The position numbers and the translations under genes were made by a program. Shown one piece after another: positions 44,009 through 56,240 of a stretch of DNA of 64,000 nucleotides. The stretch comes from Armigeres subalbatus (lineage: Eukaryota > Arthropoda > Insecta > Diptera > Culicidae): positions 18,437,357-18,501,356 of the forward strand of contig NC_085140.1 of assembly GCF_024139115.2 (NCBI RefSeq), in the 5' to 3' direction. Positions within the stretch are counted from its first letter, which is position 1. Every line of letters starts with the position of its first letter. The notes beneath the pieces were generated by a model, which worked only from the letters and a program-made list of their open reading frames with translations, was not told the DNA's origin and ran no database searches.

Positions 44009-45239
44009 AAATATTTTTTTTTATAAAGATATAGGATGTTTAAAATATACGCGTGCTGTAGTTTTTATGGGAATCGAACTTGTTAGCCACTCGGATATTT
44101 CCGCTTCTTGATGTCGTTTCGATCAAGGTGTAACCGGTTAAGCGTTTTGGTGATTCGATAATTCTTCATCAGGCTAAATGATAGCCTAAATTTACGTGAC
44201 ACGGAAACTCTTTCGAGACGGAATCGTTTGAGACTTAGTATGCTGTATGCATACTAAGATTTCTCGCCGAAATGTCCGAAAATCATTGAAATATACACAG
44301 TAAAAAATATTGAAAATTACGCGCTATGGAAATATTGGTGTTTAAAAGTCTTTAATTTTACATCCAACTTTTTCTTGCACGCACTATTGAATACAAGCTC
44401 CATAGTAATGATGGCCTGTAAATTTAAAAAGTGATGAAAGAACGAGTGGAATCGAAAGGAGCCTTTTTGTTACATCATATATGCTGTAACATTTTTATAC
44501 AATACATAAATGTATTGCTGTATTGCTGTTGATTGCAAGCAATGCCTAGCAAAATTTTCTGCCAGTGTTTAAATAAAGAAGACGTAATTTTTCAATACAT
44601 GGTATTAATGAAGCACCTGACGATTTTTTCATAGTCATTTCCATGCAAGTTCCAAAAGGCGTAAAATATATTTTAAATGTCTGAAACTAATTAACTAAAC
44701 GTTTGAAGTTTATATTTTTTCTCTTACTATGGTGACGCAACAATTCAGGAGTTTGAACTATGGTACACTTAACCACAATGACAATAATTTTTGCATAAGG
44801 ATTAGCCTAATATCCATGTTTACAATCACACACGGTTTTTTAAGATGAGTCATCATTCGTGAGAGTGTCCCATTACATAACACTTAACACGCTTTACATT
44901 CTGTCACAGCCCTGCTAAGCGTCCTCGACATGCGCTCTTAAAATCCCATTTGTCCACAAGAAATAATTATCAATTCTAAATGCAACCATTAGATTGTTGT
45001 TTGGCATTGACTTCAATTTTCCTCGACTTATCAGTAGGACTTGATGCAGAAGGTTCTGTATGGGCAAAGAGTGGCATACTAAACATGATCAAGAAAACGC
45101 ACCACAGGCAGGTCCTGAAACAGCACATTCACCTATAATGAGTTTTTTCGGATACTTCATCAGTCCACCCTTGCGAAAAGCTTGAACCAGTCTACAATGT
45201 GCAATCCAAACAGAACCGTTTTCTAGAAGAAGCACGTTG
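44009..45239. other. No gene recognised
   Basis: AT-rich, without repeat or coding structure that I can assign. Confidence 0.45.
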
Positions 45240-46591
45240 CACTCCTGCCGAACGACCTCAAGTCAGCCAGATGCCGCCGATCGTACACCTACCTACATGT
45301 CTGTCATCGATCGGCGAAGTAATTTCGTTGCCATAAAGTAAAAGTCATTCGAAGAAACACCGAAAAGTGGCTGAGCACAGACAACCGCCAGCGCAAACCA
45401 GGTATCAGTGCTTCCATTAAGCAAAAACGTCGATCATCCGCCGAAGAGAAAAACGGCCCGAAGGTGCGCGCGATCGCTTCAGTCTCCAACTAACCGCCAG
45501 TGAGTGAGCACGTGCTTCTACGCCTTGCGTTCGCGAGTTTGCGAGAGTGCGCGCGCGCGTATTACGATCGATCCTCCGTACACGCGATACGAAAGGTTGG
45601 TCAATCCGTTCCAAAAAGCTGATCGAGTGATTCCTCGAAACGGCTTCAATAAGCTTTTTGATTGCAGCACCCACCCAACTGAAGTGTGTATGTGGAAAGC
45701 AAGGAAAAACACGGCAGGCTGAAGATGCGAATGCAACGTGATGCATAATGCTTTATATACTTGAATGCGTCACGCATTGTGAGTGCGTTTTGAAAATGCG
45801 CCGTCGAATGTCGCCATAGTTTTTTTTTGTGACATGTGATACTTGGCTGGACTTTGGAAATCATTTCTCACTGAAAAGCTGATACCATTTTATAGTTCTG
45901 GTTGTGCTGGTTTCATTTGGATTTAGTAATCTCCACCCACAGCCTCGTTTCGTGCCAATAACTGTTTCGCATGGCCAAATGCTCAAGTAGTGCAAATTAA
46001 CGACTCTGCTCGAGGAAGTGAAAGAAATTTAATTATATCTACCAGGAAGTTATCCAACCTTAAACGTGAGAAAATACATACCGTTAGCTTATTTATACCA
46101 GTGCAATTCCTTCCTTCTCCGGAAAACATCAGTGAAAGAAGAAGAAAAAGAAGAAGCTCGTGACCCGTCAATCCAAAACACTTTCCGATCTACTGATAAC
46201 CAAATCAATCCATCTATTTTCTTCCGTGTCTCTAAGTAGCCTCGCGTTGTTACTTCGCTCAAGATAAACATCAAACCGTCTACCATCGTTGCGATCGTTG
46301 CAGAACGAGGGTTATGCGGTGCCGCCAAGCAGCAACCTCTGCAGTGCATCCAAATGCGTTTTTGTATCGTGCACAGACATTTATGGGTTGCTTTGAAAGT
46401 TGCCCATAGGTGACGACTAACACCCGTCTTTCTCCTTATTCTACAGTCCTCTTGGGAAAGACGCTTTGAAGCAATAGAGAAGGAGAGTGTATGCACCATT
46501 TACAACTTTAGTGAAATATAGGCTCGCCAAACGACGACGACGACAACGGGCAGCGAGAGAGAACCCCTGCTTTGATGCATATTATTGCAAA
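45240..46591 (+). promoter_or_regulatory. Candidate promoter/5'-UTR exon region of a host gene
   Basis: Base composition rises from AT-rich to mixed. 'GGTATCAGTGCTTCC' at about 45402 contains the arthropod initiator TCAGT. A CGACGACGACGAC tract with 'CAACGGGCAGCGAGAGAGAA' at about 46531-46565 looks like insect 5'-UTR sequence and is followed by 'GATGCATATTATTGCAAAC' and a strong donor-like 'GTGAGTAAC' at 46592, after which the DNA becomes AT-rich like an intron. A second donor-like GTGAGT lies near 45499. No coding exon is visible, so this is inference only. Confidence 0.25.
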
Positions 46592-47136
46592 CGTGAGTAA
46601 CTTTTCCCTGTACCTATATGTTAAAAATGAAGTGTGTGCTTTTTCCTTTCGCTGATTTGGTGCCGTGGCACGATTTGTAATTTATTTGAGTGTAAATAAT
46701 TGTTGGTCACGAGATTGCAACTTTGTTATCTTTTCTCGTAAGCAGCAATGTAGGTAGGTAATTTCTTTCTATTGAAGGAAAAGTTGAATTAAGACTTTTA
46801 GAAAATCAATTCGTTTTCGAGTCAAATTCACTTGGATCGTAAAGCAAAGTGAAGCTTCCAACAGAACCATAGCATAATGGCTTTAATGCTTCACATGCTT
46901 GAATGGTATTCTCATGAACCCTAGCGCATCCAAGTGTATGAACTCTAAACTAAGCAGATTTCGAACATAATGGTTCTGAACTTGTTTCAAAAAAGTCGCA
47001 ACTAATTTAATCTCACAGAGCGAGATGCCTAAGCTGGTAGTCTCATGGGTATTGCCCTACACTTCATGAATTTCTCGTACACGGAACGAAAAGGCTATAT
47101 GATCACTCTCAGACACGACCTCAAGGGCCGGTTCGA

Positions 47137-48127
47137 CTTAACCGGTCAGCCCAGAATCAAAATTCTTATGCTAAAATAAGCTTCCTGTCAAATTTTCAGC
47201 AAATTCGGATAATATTTCGAGGTGGCTTAAGTCGATTTAGTGTTTTTGGGCTATTTTCAATTTTGAAAAAAAAAATCTAACAAGAGATGTAAACGCCAAA
47301 AAATCATCGCAACAACCTCCTAACGGAAGCTTTTTGTGTGCTCTACAAGTTTTGACGTTTTGACCATGTTAATGCGATTTTTAAGCTTTAAGGTGCATAA
47401 AAACACTGTTTTCCCTAAACGCCGTTGCTCTTCATGAATTTAGTACAAATCATTGCTAATTTATTATATTATTACTCCCCTTTTTTCCATGGCTATTTGA
47501 GTAATATAATTTCCAATGTGCGATTTACCGTTAAGTTCTTAAAAATCAGAAGCTGAACACTTGTCATAAATTCACACGTTAGGATTTCTTCAAACAAGTT
47601 GATCGAACAAATAAGCTTTGATTTTCGATGATATTTGATGCTTACAACCAAGATGAATACAGTACTAGGTGCTCCAATCTGCCAAGATTGTGGAAGAGTA
47701 GAAGGCGGGGGTGAAAAATTCATTTTCAGTGCAAAACGACAACAAACCGGCTGGCTCTCCCATACTAAAATCCAATATGGCTGAATCGTGAATTTAGCAT
47801 ATTGGAACAAATATGTCTGTCTGTATGCTTTTACCATAGAATGCATCGTAGTAACATGTGAAATTGTTGAATTTGCTGGAAATTTGACAAGAGGCCAATT
47901 TAAGCATAAGAATTGTGATTTTGGGCTGACCCAAGATGAATACACCATTAGGTCTTCCAATCTGCTAAATTCACGATTCAGTCATCTTGGATTTTAGTAT
48001 GGGAGAGCCGGCCAATTTGTTTTCATTTTGCACTGAAAATGAATTTTTCACGCCCGCCTTCTACTCTTCCACAATCTTGGCAGATTGGAGCACCTAGTAC
48101 TGTATTCATCTTGGGCTGGCCGGTTGA
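47137..48127. mobile_element. Composite fold-back element (two inverted modules)
   Basis: Outer ends 'TTAACCGGTCAGCCCA' (47137) and the complement of 'TGGGCTGGCCGGTTGAA' (about 48127). Module 1: 47143-47215 pairs inversely with about 47860-47935 ('CAGCCCA-AATCA-AATTCTTATGC'). Module 2: about 47649-47803 pairs inversely with about 47966-48118 ('GATGAATACAGTACTAGG', 'CTCCAATCTGCCAAGATTGT', 'TGGCTCTCCCATACTAAAAT'). A third partial copy ('GATGAATACACCATTAGG') lies at about 47935. Small frames inside are repeat translations. Confidence 0.7.
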
Positions 48128-49448
48128 ATTTATTATACTTTTCGAAAACAGTAAGAGGTCTAGTGTATATGTACATATGTTCGTGTGTATGTGTGAGCGG
48201 AAAAAAATCACTCATTTTTAAGGCACTTATCCTTAACCGATTTTCTTGCAAACAAATTGCATTCGACGGGGAATCCTGTGCCATTGTTTCCTATTAATAT
48301 TTGTACGGATAGTTGGCCAGTTATGGCCAAAATACAACCTTTTAGGCCGGAGCGCAAATAACCTATTAGTGCTAGGTAGATAAATCTAGGTTTTACAAAA
48401 TAAACTTGCTCTCCAATTTTGCACAATTCGAATGACTATCATCAAGTCACAATCAAGTGCAAATACCAGAGGAATATTTTCATTTTTCCAAATGCCATTT
48501 CATACGGTGCGAAAAGCAAAATAGTTACAAAATCTGTCAAATTTAAAAATGTTGTTAATAAATTGAAATTAGAAACTAATTTGAATAGTGCAAATTCATT
48601 TCTTTTAAATTACTGATTAAACTTGCATTTTCCTGAAAGCTCGTTTGTCTTAAACGATTTTCTGGCGCCTACCTATGGCTACGATTGAAAATAATCGCAT
48701 GTGTTAGATTTGGATTTTTTACATTTGTTCCGAATAGAGTCTCATTTTATATCATGGTATTTGCAAACACAATAAAAAATAATACTATCTGAGACGTAAT
48801 TTTCGGAACTGATGGACTTTTCAGCTGCAATCCCTTTCTATATACAATCTTTTGGAATCGATCACATATCTGAATTTTTTTTATCACGTCGACCGTAATC
48901 CGTGACCGTGATCCACAGTCGGAAGATCTGAGCCACTGTCACCATCCGTCACGTGAGAACTTTTCCGGGCATCTGTGCTGTCTAATAGATTTTCCAAAGC
49001 TAATCGAGTGTAGGAATAAACAAAGACAGAAATATATCAACACATGCAGTTTTTCTTCAAATCATACTTCTGGTAAATCAACGAACAAGAGACGCTCGCT
49101 CCAAAATTTGAAACTCAGCGCAAAAAAAAAACCTACAATCCAGGCTAAAATATGTCCAGAACACATCTGATAAGGAGAGATACCGAGATAGGGAGAGGTT
49201 ATCGAAATGAAGCATAAGCAAATTACGGTGTAATTCGTAGATTGGACACTAGTGATACTCAGGTTTCATATTTGAGATCCTGATCTAAAATACTATCAGA
49301 AATCAAGAAGGGGAGTGGTCCTTGATTTCAGTCTTAGACAAAATTAACAAAAGCATGAGGATTATCACTTCTGGCCACGCCTATCTTCGCCGTAACTAAA
49401 GAGAGGAAGGAAGTGTTTATGTAGTACTTACTTAAGGACACTCCTCAC
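48128..49448. other. No gene recognised
   Basis: AT-rich with only short frames lacking motifs. Confidence 0.45.
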
Positions 49449-49635
49449 GGAATCCAAATTAAATAGTACTCGCTTTTCTAAAGACACACCATTCGATACG
49501 GAAGCAACGCACAACTGTTATTTTTATTACGCACGCGTCGCAGCATGCGTGAATTGATTAAAATGACAGTTGTGCGTTATTTTCGTATCGAGTAATGTGC
49601 CCTTGAAAACGCGAGTACTTTCATATTTGGATTCC
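49449..49635. mobile_element. Fold-back MITE, GGAATCCAAAT ends
   Basis: About 80-bp arms: 'GGAATCCAAAT', 'AGTACTCGC', 'TCGATACG' and 'AACGCACAACTGT' recur in mirror orientation around 'GCACGCGTCGCAGCATGCGT'. Non-coding. Confidence 0.8.
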
Positions 49636-50319
49636 TTAACGACAAGCCACCGAGCGACACCGTTATAAGTACCACGGAGTTGGATAATGAGGAAGGTATT
49701 CGTTAGGTCAGGATTTGCCTGTCCCTGGAAATGTAACCGTGGTAGATCTTACCCCGTAACACACTACGTAAAGGTGTCTACCCAGCGTTACGGGTCAAGG
49801 GAGAGGTTATCGAGATGTAGAAAGCAAAAATGTATGGGGATTAAGGGATTCGAAAAAATCATCGATATACGGAGAGATATCGATGATATAGATGTATTAC
49901 CGTCTTTTCTTCTCCCCAAGGAAATTCTACTCAATTTCCGTTAAAAGCCGTAGGTGCCGACTTATGTATTGACGGTGTGTCGGGTCGAGTTGTGTTGTCA
50001 CTCATGAGGAAATAGTCGACGGAAATAACACAAAATAAAAAAATCTTCAACCCCGTATTCGAGGTTCTGGAACATGGCGGTGAAAAAATTGGCACTTACG
50101 TGATGCAGCTGAAATTTAACACGGATTTTGTTGGTCGCGACACGTCAAGGTAAGGTAGATTTGGCTCAAGTCTATTAGTAGCGACTGAAAATATTGCAAC
50201 AAATTTTAAACTAGCCTTGATATTAGCAAAAGAGAGCGTAATGAAAGAGAGTCTCTCATTTGGACTTACGACGTTTTCAAAAATCACGCGAGAATTAGTC
50301 TTTTTTTGCATGCAGTGAC
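49636..50319. other. No gene recognised
   Basis: Small frame at 49687-49944 has no recognised motif. Confidence 0.4.
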
Positions 50320-50671
50320 CTACACGGAAGAAAAAAAGTACCCAAAATTGAGTATTTTTAAACTTACTTTTGAGTTATTTTTTCTCTTCTTTTTCATCCA
50401 CTCTTTCTTTTGTTGTCAAAAACAAAAGATCCAAACAATCCAACGACGCCAGTTCAATACGGGAAGCCAATTTTGAGTTTTATTACCTGAGGTCGAAATT
50501 GAGTGAATTAAATTTACATTTGGGTAAATAAATTTTCCGTTGGGTACTTTTTTAACATGGGAGTAAAGGCAAACTACTTCGACCCTACTTACTCAATTTT
50601 GGCTTCCCGTACGGATGTTCGAGGTTGGGTGAATTAAACTCACTATTGAGTAGTTTATTTCTTCCGTGTAG
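50320..50671. mobile_element. MITE with CTACACGGAAGAAA termini
   Basis: Terminal inverted repeat 'CTACACGGAAGAAA' at both ends (352 bp apart). Inner inverted blocks 'TACGGGAAGCCAATTTTGAG' and 'CAATTTTGGCTTCCCGTAC'. Many 'TTGAGTA/TTGGGTA' words. No clear target-site duplication. Confidence 0.75.
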
Positions 50672-51427
50672 CAATAGAGTCGCGGTGACTAGTTGTCGCC
50701 ATCTTGGCGATGAAATCGCTTAGGTTTAGGGACTTAGGGACCCTTAATTCCTATAACTAGTGATTTTCAAAATAATGTTAGCACCACATTAGGAGCTCTG
50801 ACCATCCGAGTCTTTCAGTCATTGGGAGTTTGAAAAAAAAAGATTGATGTTGCAGTAAATCAGAGGTCCCCAGGATGCTTACTATCAAGGGCCACACAGC
50901 AGTTTTGAGCTGTTGAAGCGGGCCATAGTATGTAAGTGTAGTAGTAGCGGAATGAAATTTAAATCTCATTCAAATAACTCATGCTTTCATTTCGTATCTC
51001 CGATTATTATTTTAACACAATCCGCTACTACCACAGTAAGTAACATTTGTTTTTCAGTTCATATCGCATACACATTACAGAATATTGTATATTTGAACAA
51101 AATATTTTCTTCCTGTGAATCTTTTCCAAATAAAATATGTACTAATATATGTATGTAAGTTATAAGGACATTTTTTTTCGCAGTAATTGACTTTTAAGTA
51201 GTCTATAGTACCGATTTTTTCAGTAGCGGATTTGACACGAGAAATTGTTTTTTTTTTTTGCTATATGTAGCATTTTTCAGCAAATTAGGCAGAAAAATCA
51301 GAAAATTTTCTTAGCGGTTTCTCGCAAATGGGCATATGTCGACCAATTCTATAAGTTCGATGTTTTCATGCTCGAGGTTTATTGTTCTCTATAACTTAAC
51401 GAAGGAGTTCTGAGAAAACTATATTGG
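50672..51427. other. No gene recognised
   Basis: AT-rich; frames at 50778-50969 and 50913-51158 lack motifs. Confidence 0.4.
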
Positions 51428-51765
51428 GATTCTGAGCAGCATCCGCTCGGTATTCTGAGCAAAATTCTTTCGAAATTCTACACAGAATCCGTCTGGAACT
51501 CTGAACAGAATTCGTTTGGGATTCGAAACACAAGCCGTTCAAAATTCTGAAAAGAATCCGTTCGGGACTCTGAACAGAATCCGTTCAGAATTTTAAATAA
51601 AATCCGTTTGGGATTCTAAACGGAATTCCGGTCGAGATTCACAACAGAATGCTTTCGGAATTCGTTTGAATTTTCAACTAAAGTCCGTTTAGGATTCTGT
51701 TTAAGATTCTGAACAGAAACCGTTTAAAGGTTCTAAACTGTTTGCGTTTCTGAAAAGAATTTGAA
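51428..51765. repeat. 23-bp minisatellite
   Basis: About 14 degenerate units near the consensus 'ATTCTGAACAGAATCCGTT' plus 'CGGG'. Two adjacent units at about 51544-51590 are exactly 23 bases apart. Each unit contains the near-palindrome 'ATTCTG-CAGAAT'. Confidence 0.75.
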
Positions 51766-52677
51766 TGATATTCCTAACAAAACCTATTGTTGATGGTCAT
51801 CGTACTTTCTGGAGGTAGTTATCCAACTTATTTTGAAAAATAAAAGTATTGTTGTTACGAAGCTGGGATTAAATACAAATTTGCTATTATCATAACCCTT
51901 GGCGATAATATCGAAGTATGCAAATGTCGGCCTACATAACATCTATGTATGAAGTTATGAATTTCATGAATCATAATGATGACACTATTCACGATGTACA
52001 AATAGTGCTTCAACATCATAGTGATAGGAACTTGACCGACTCTCGAGTACACTGAAATATTGGGAATGATAAAAACCTTTTCCTAACATATAATGCTTAT
52101 CAGTGTGCCACATGTAGTGTATTCTCAGAAAACCTTCGCGGGCCACAGAAAAAGGCTTAGCATACAGGGACGCATACGGCACTTTGGGGATCACTGCAGT
52201 AAATTTCCAATTTACAATTTCCAACACAAAAAAGAAAGCAAACAATAAAAAAATAAGGTTAAAAATTTAATAATCTTACTAACCGTCATTCAATATAATC
52301 CACTTCTTTTCTTTTAGCATATGACTGTAAAAAATCCTCAAAGAATGACAAAAGAAATTCAACAACTCATAAGAATTTGTTTCACACATCCACCTTATCT
52401 GATACAATGCATTCTCATTCTATATCAAATTCAAGTTAAACCTAAACCTGTTTTCCAAGTAAACTACGTGCAGAAAGTCATTGTCCCAAGCTATATTAAT
52501 ATCTGAATGTCGGAATCGATAAATTGGTGTAGATAAGATTTTATCGAATTTAATGATTTAAACGCCCTCAGTACTAGGCCAATGGCATTTGTTAATTCCA
52601 AATAAATTAAGAATTAATTATATAAGATGCTAATTTAACAAAAATACTCAAAGTAAATTCCTTTTGATTAAATGTCG
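51766..52677. other. No gene recognised
   Basis: AT-rich, frames at 51855-52245 and 52321-52506 without motifs. Confidence 0.4.
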
Positions 52678-52700
52678 TTTTTTTTTTCAGAGGTAAGTAC
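52678..52700 (+). other. Back-to-back splice acceptor/donor-like motif
   Basis: A ten-base T-run and CAG (52678-52690) are followed after two bases by GTAAGTAC (52693). The layout resembles insect recursive-splice (ratchet) sites, though canonical sites have no spacer. With no known flanking exons this may be chance. Confidence 0.2.
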
Positions 52701-52724
52701 TTATATGGCATGTATTAGCAATTA

Positions 52725-52888
52725 AGGGGGTCAAAGGCAAAGGGGTGTAAGTGTCAAAAACTAAGTTTTGAGAAAAATGGTTGTAAAGTTTTTCAATATT
52801 TTTTCGTTCCATACGTTCCAAAAGTGAATTTTCACTTTTTTTTTACAAATAACGTGTGTCACTTACACCCCATTGCTTCTAACCCCCT
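52725..52888. mobile_element. 164-bp MITE with 6-bp TSD
   Basis: Termini 'AGGGGGTCAAAGGCAAAGG' and the complement of 'CATTGCTTCTAACCCCCT'; both arms continue with 'GGGGTGTAAGTG'. 'CAATTA' flanks it at 52719-52724 and 52889-52894, which defines the insertion. No coding capacity. Confidence 0.85.
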
Positions 52889-53619
52889 CAATTAGTATTT
52901 TGGACATAATTTTGGAAAGCAACACAAAGTTTTTTTTTCAATTATCATATGGCCAATCGTATTCACTACATGTTTCCTCTTCTCTACTCATTTATATGCA
53001 GAAATTTTTAAGTTTTACCAAATCACTGATAAAGCTATTCGATGTTCATAAATTCACGTTGAAGCAAAAAAAAAATAAACAAAGCTAGTGGCATGAGCAT
53101 GATTGACCGCCCACGGTTGTTACTTCGTTATTGCCAGGGCAGCTGTAATTACACAGAGAACCAACAGATGAAGTTTGGGACTAGCATCATCTTCAATGTG
53201 TAAGAACTGGTGACCCAAAAATAAGTAATACCAGCGCCGGCCGTGTTCGAATGCAGGTCAATTAAGGAATAGGTATGAGAATGGTGATATGATACTCGCT
53301 TTGATAGAAGCCGACGAGTCATCTGCACTTCAACGAGATGTTGGATATATGGGGTAGGAAGTGTGGCAGGGTTCGTTTTGGTAAACGGTATGCCGTGTAA
53401 ATTTAAAGCAAAAAAAAAATCGAACGAACGCTAATTATTTTTATTTTCGACCGCGCTACACAACTGGATGCGAACTAAATTTTCTTTCTATCAATTTACT
53501 CACAATTTTTGTGACCGGTCGATTGTTTTGCTTTCCGCACAAAGCAGAACTGAATTTCGATGACCGGCTGATCGCTCTGCTTACTGGAGAAACACGACTG
53601 GAGAAGAAATATTCTAATA

Positions 53620-53639
53620 TATCTAATATAATATTCTAA

Positions 53640-53644
<5 letters not shown>
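53620..53644 (+). repeat. 25-bp direct repeat, left copy
   Basis: Identical to 61989-62013 (core 'CTAATATAATATTCTAAACC'). It ends where the (TG)n tract begins. See the right copy and the related finding. Confidence 0.9.

Positions 53645-53692
<48 letters not shown>
53643..53692 (+). repeat. (TG)n microsatellite at the 3' side of R1 copy D
   Basis: About 25 TG units, directly followed by an 18-base T-run, which is the poly-A tail of the minus-strand R1 element. Confidence 0.95.
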
Positions 53693-53709
<17 letters not shown>

Positions 53710-54378
53710 CCTAAACAATGGGGGGGGAATCTGCTCAACAGACATCCTGGGTTGACCAGGAAGTGCTGGGTTAGGGGCCACCTCCAATGAGGGAGGCAGG
53801 ACTGCATCCCCGACCAGCTAAACCGTTTCCATTGCCGCCAAGCCCATCGTCCCTTCGGTACAACCAGAAAGTAATGCTTCAAAGGGGGGCCAGTGCATAA
53901 CGCACCCTCGAGGTTAGCTGCGTGTCCTTGCAGCATCGAACATCGTGACTCGCTTTTTTAGAAGAACACCATGGTATCGTGCCAGCGCATTGCCGGCTTT
54001 CCAGGTGGCCTTACCACGCCCTATGTCCTCGGAAGGTGGGCAGGGTCGACTTCGCGCCTGCTTCCCTCTGCACGACTGGTATCAAGAATGATGATGCCGC
54101 GTGCACCCCAAATTGACCTTTCTGCGATAGGGCCTATTCGCCAGCACACAGAGGGACTTGCCGACGCGGTGCCTACGCCTACCCCAGCCTTGACGAGGAC
54201 CCTTTCCGTCCTCGGGCTCGGAACCCGCCTGGTTGACCGACGCCGCGAAAGCGACGATACCATGTTGTTCTTCACGCGGCCACTTGTTCGATAAAAGGAT
54301 CGAGTTCGACCACAGGGCACCGGTATGACCCATGATGCCGACTCCGAACCCTTGGACCACCTCTTATTTGCGCCTGAA

Positions 54379-55190
54379 CTAGCCATTCCTCGAGTCCACG
54401 CGCCACCTTCTGTGTAGTTCCGAGACGATTTGGACGATAGCCGATAAAACGGCGTTCCAGCCAACTTCATCTTTACACATCCTCCGGACTAGGTTGTCCG
54501 GGGTAGTGTCCAGACCACATGTGGCAAGCATGTGGTCACGCATTGTGCGAAAACGCGGGCACACGAACAACACGTGTTCCGCCGTTTCCTCTAAACCAAC
54601 GCACACCGGACACTCAGGCGAGGCCGAGTGTCCGAACCGGTGTAGGTACTGTCTGAAGCAACCATGGCCTGTAAGGACCTGGGTCAGGTGGAAAGTGATT
54701 TCCATGGCGCCTCTTGACCCACGTACCTATCTCCGGTATCAACCTATGTGTCCATCTACCCTTAGTGGAACTGTCCCACGCACGCTGCCATTTGACCATT
54801 GAGGCCAACCTGACAGTCCTGCGGATGCCTCTCGTGCCGCGCATTTCAAAGCACTCTACGTCTTCACCGATAACGATGTCAATAGGCATCATACCGGTGA
54901 TGACGCAGAGTGCATCGTGCGACACGGTACGGTACGCGCTCGCAACTCTTAGGCACATGAGCCTATACGTACTTTCTAACTTCGTTCTGTAGCAGTTAAT
55001 ACGCAGGGCCGTGCCCCAAGCTGGCCCCCATACCTCAGTATGGACAGAGCAACGCTAGCCAGAAGCTTGCGCTTGCTGGCATAAACCGCAGAGCTATTGG
55101 ACATCATCCGGGACAATGCCACTATAGCTGTGGAGGCACGCTTGCAGGCGTAATTGACGTGGCTACCAAAGGTGAGCTTATCGTCGATTA
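54379..55190 (-). pseudogene. R1 RT C-terminal domain with zinc knuckle (copy D)
   Basis: Minus-strand frames encode 'MIPIDIVIGED'-like sequence ('MMPIDIVIGEDVECFEMRG'), 'RWTHRLIPEIGTWVKRRHG', 'QVLTGHGCFRQYLHRFGHSA' and the knuckle 'CPVCVGLEETAEHVLFVC' (Cys-Cys-His-Cys). It ends 'HRRWRVDSRNG'. A frameshift lies after 'KRRHG' (about 54700-54710). This domain is thought to bind target DNA or RNA in R1/R2-type elements. Confidence 0.85.
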
Positions 55191-56240
55191 TTACCCCAAG
55201 AGTTTGATTGAGCGTTCAGAGGTGATCGTGCAGTTGCCTGCCCTTATCACCGCTTGCTGCTCCGACTTTCGGTTGTTAACAACAACCACCTCAGTCTTGT
55301 GGTGAGCCAGTTCTAACTTCCTGGAACTCATCCACTCCTCCACAATTGCGATCGAGTGGGCTGCAGTCAACTCCACCTCTTCGATCGATTCGCCGTAGAC
55401 CTCCAGCGTAATATCGTCAGCGAAGCCGACGATTACCACGCCCACCGGGAACTTCAACCTCAAGACACCGTCATACATGACGTTCCATAACACCGGACCC
55501 AGTATGGAACCTTGCGGAACCCCTGAGGTTATGTCAACGCACTTCCGACCCGCCTCCGTGTCGTATACCAGTACTCGATTCTGGAAGTAGCTTCCGAGAA
55601 TCTTGTACAGGTACTGGGGAATTCCAAGACGCAGGAGCGCATCTGCAATAGCTGCCCAGCTGGCACTATTTAATGCATTCCTCACGTCGAGAGTCATTAC
55701 TTTACAATAGCGAACTCCCCTCCTCTTACGTTGGATAGCTATCTCCGCGGATTTGGTAACCGACAAGATAGCGTCTACGGTCGACTTACCCTTTCGGAAG
55801 CCAAACTGGTTACTCGATAGACCATCCGCACCCTCCGTGCGTATCAACAACCTGTTGAGGATGATCTTCTCGAGCACCTTCCCCGCCGTATCAAGCAGGC
55901 ATATTGGTCTATATGCCGACGGATCCCCAGTGGTTTTCCGCCTTTGGCAATAGGACCAAGCTCTGCCTTTTCCATGCTTCAGGGAAGACTCCTTCGTCCA
56001 GGCATCTCTGCATGACAGATCTGAACATCTCGGGAGCCTCGGCAATGGCCGCTTTAATGGCCAGGTTCGGAATACCATCCGGTCCTGGCGCCTTACCTAC
56101 ACTAAGGGACTGTGCAATCCCGCAAGTTCCGCCACAGTTACTCTTCCCTCGTCGGCCACCCTGGCTCCTGGCAGCTCCACGAAGGGAGGCCAGGGGCTTG
56201 GGTCGTGACGTGGGAAGAGCCCCGCGATGATCCTCTCCAG
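55191..56240 (-). pseudogene. R1 reverse transcriptase (copy D)
   Basis: Main frame 55191-56078. Blocks in order: 'GDPSAYRPICLLDTAGKVLE', 'LSSNQFGFRKGKSTVDAI', 'VMTLDVRNALNSASW' (motif A; Ala where the clade usually has Phe), 'SGVPQGSILGPVLWNVMYDG', then the catalytic 'VGFADDITLEVYGESIEE' and 'RKLELAHHKTEVVVV'. The RT core has no stop over about 290 codons. The N-terminal RT block at 56097-56240 ('DEGRVTVAELAG') lies in another frame, so a frameshift falls near 56080-56110. Confidence 0.9.

Noticed and set aside
46089..46499. A 136-codon minus-strand frame
   Set aside because: No domain or homolog recognised, and it overlaps the plus-strand UTR-like region; probably chance.
51428..51765. CRISPR-like array
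   Set aside because: Units are contiguous and degenerate with no unique spacers; a eukaryotic minisatellite fits better.
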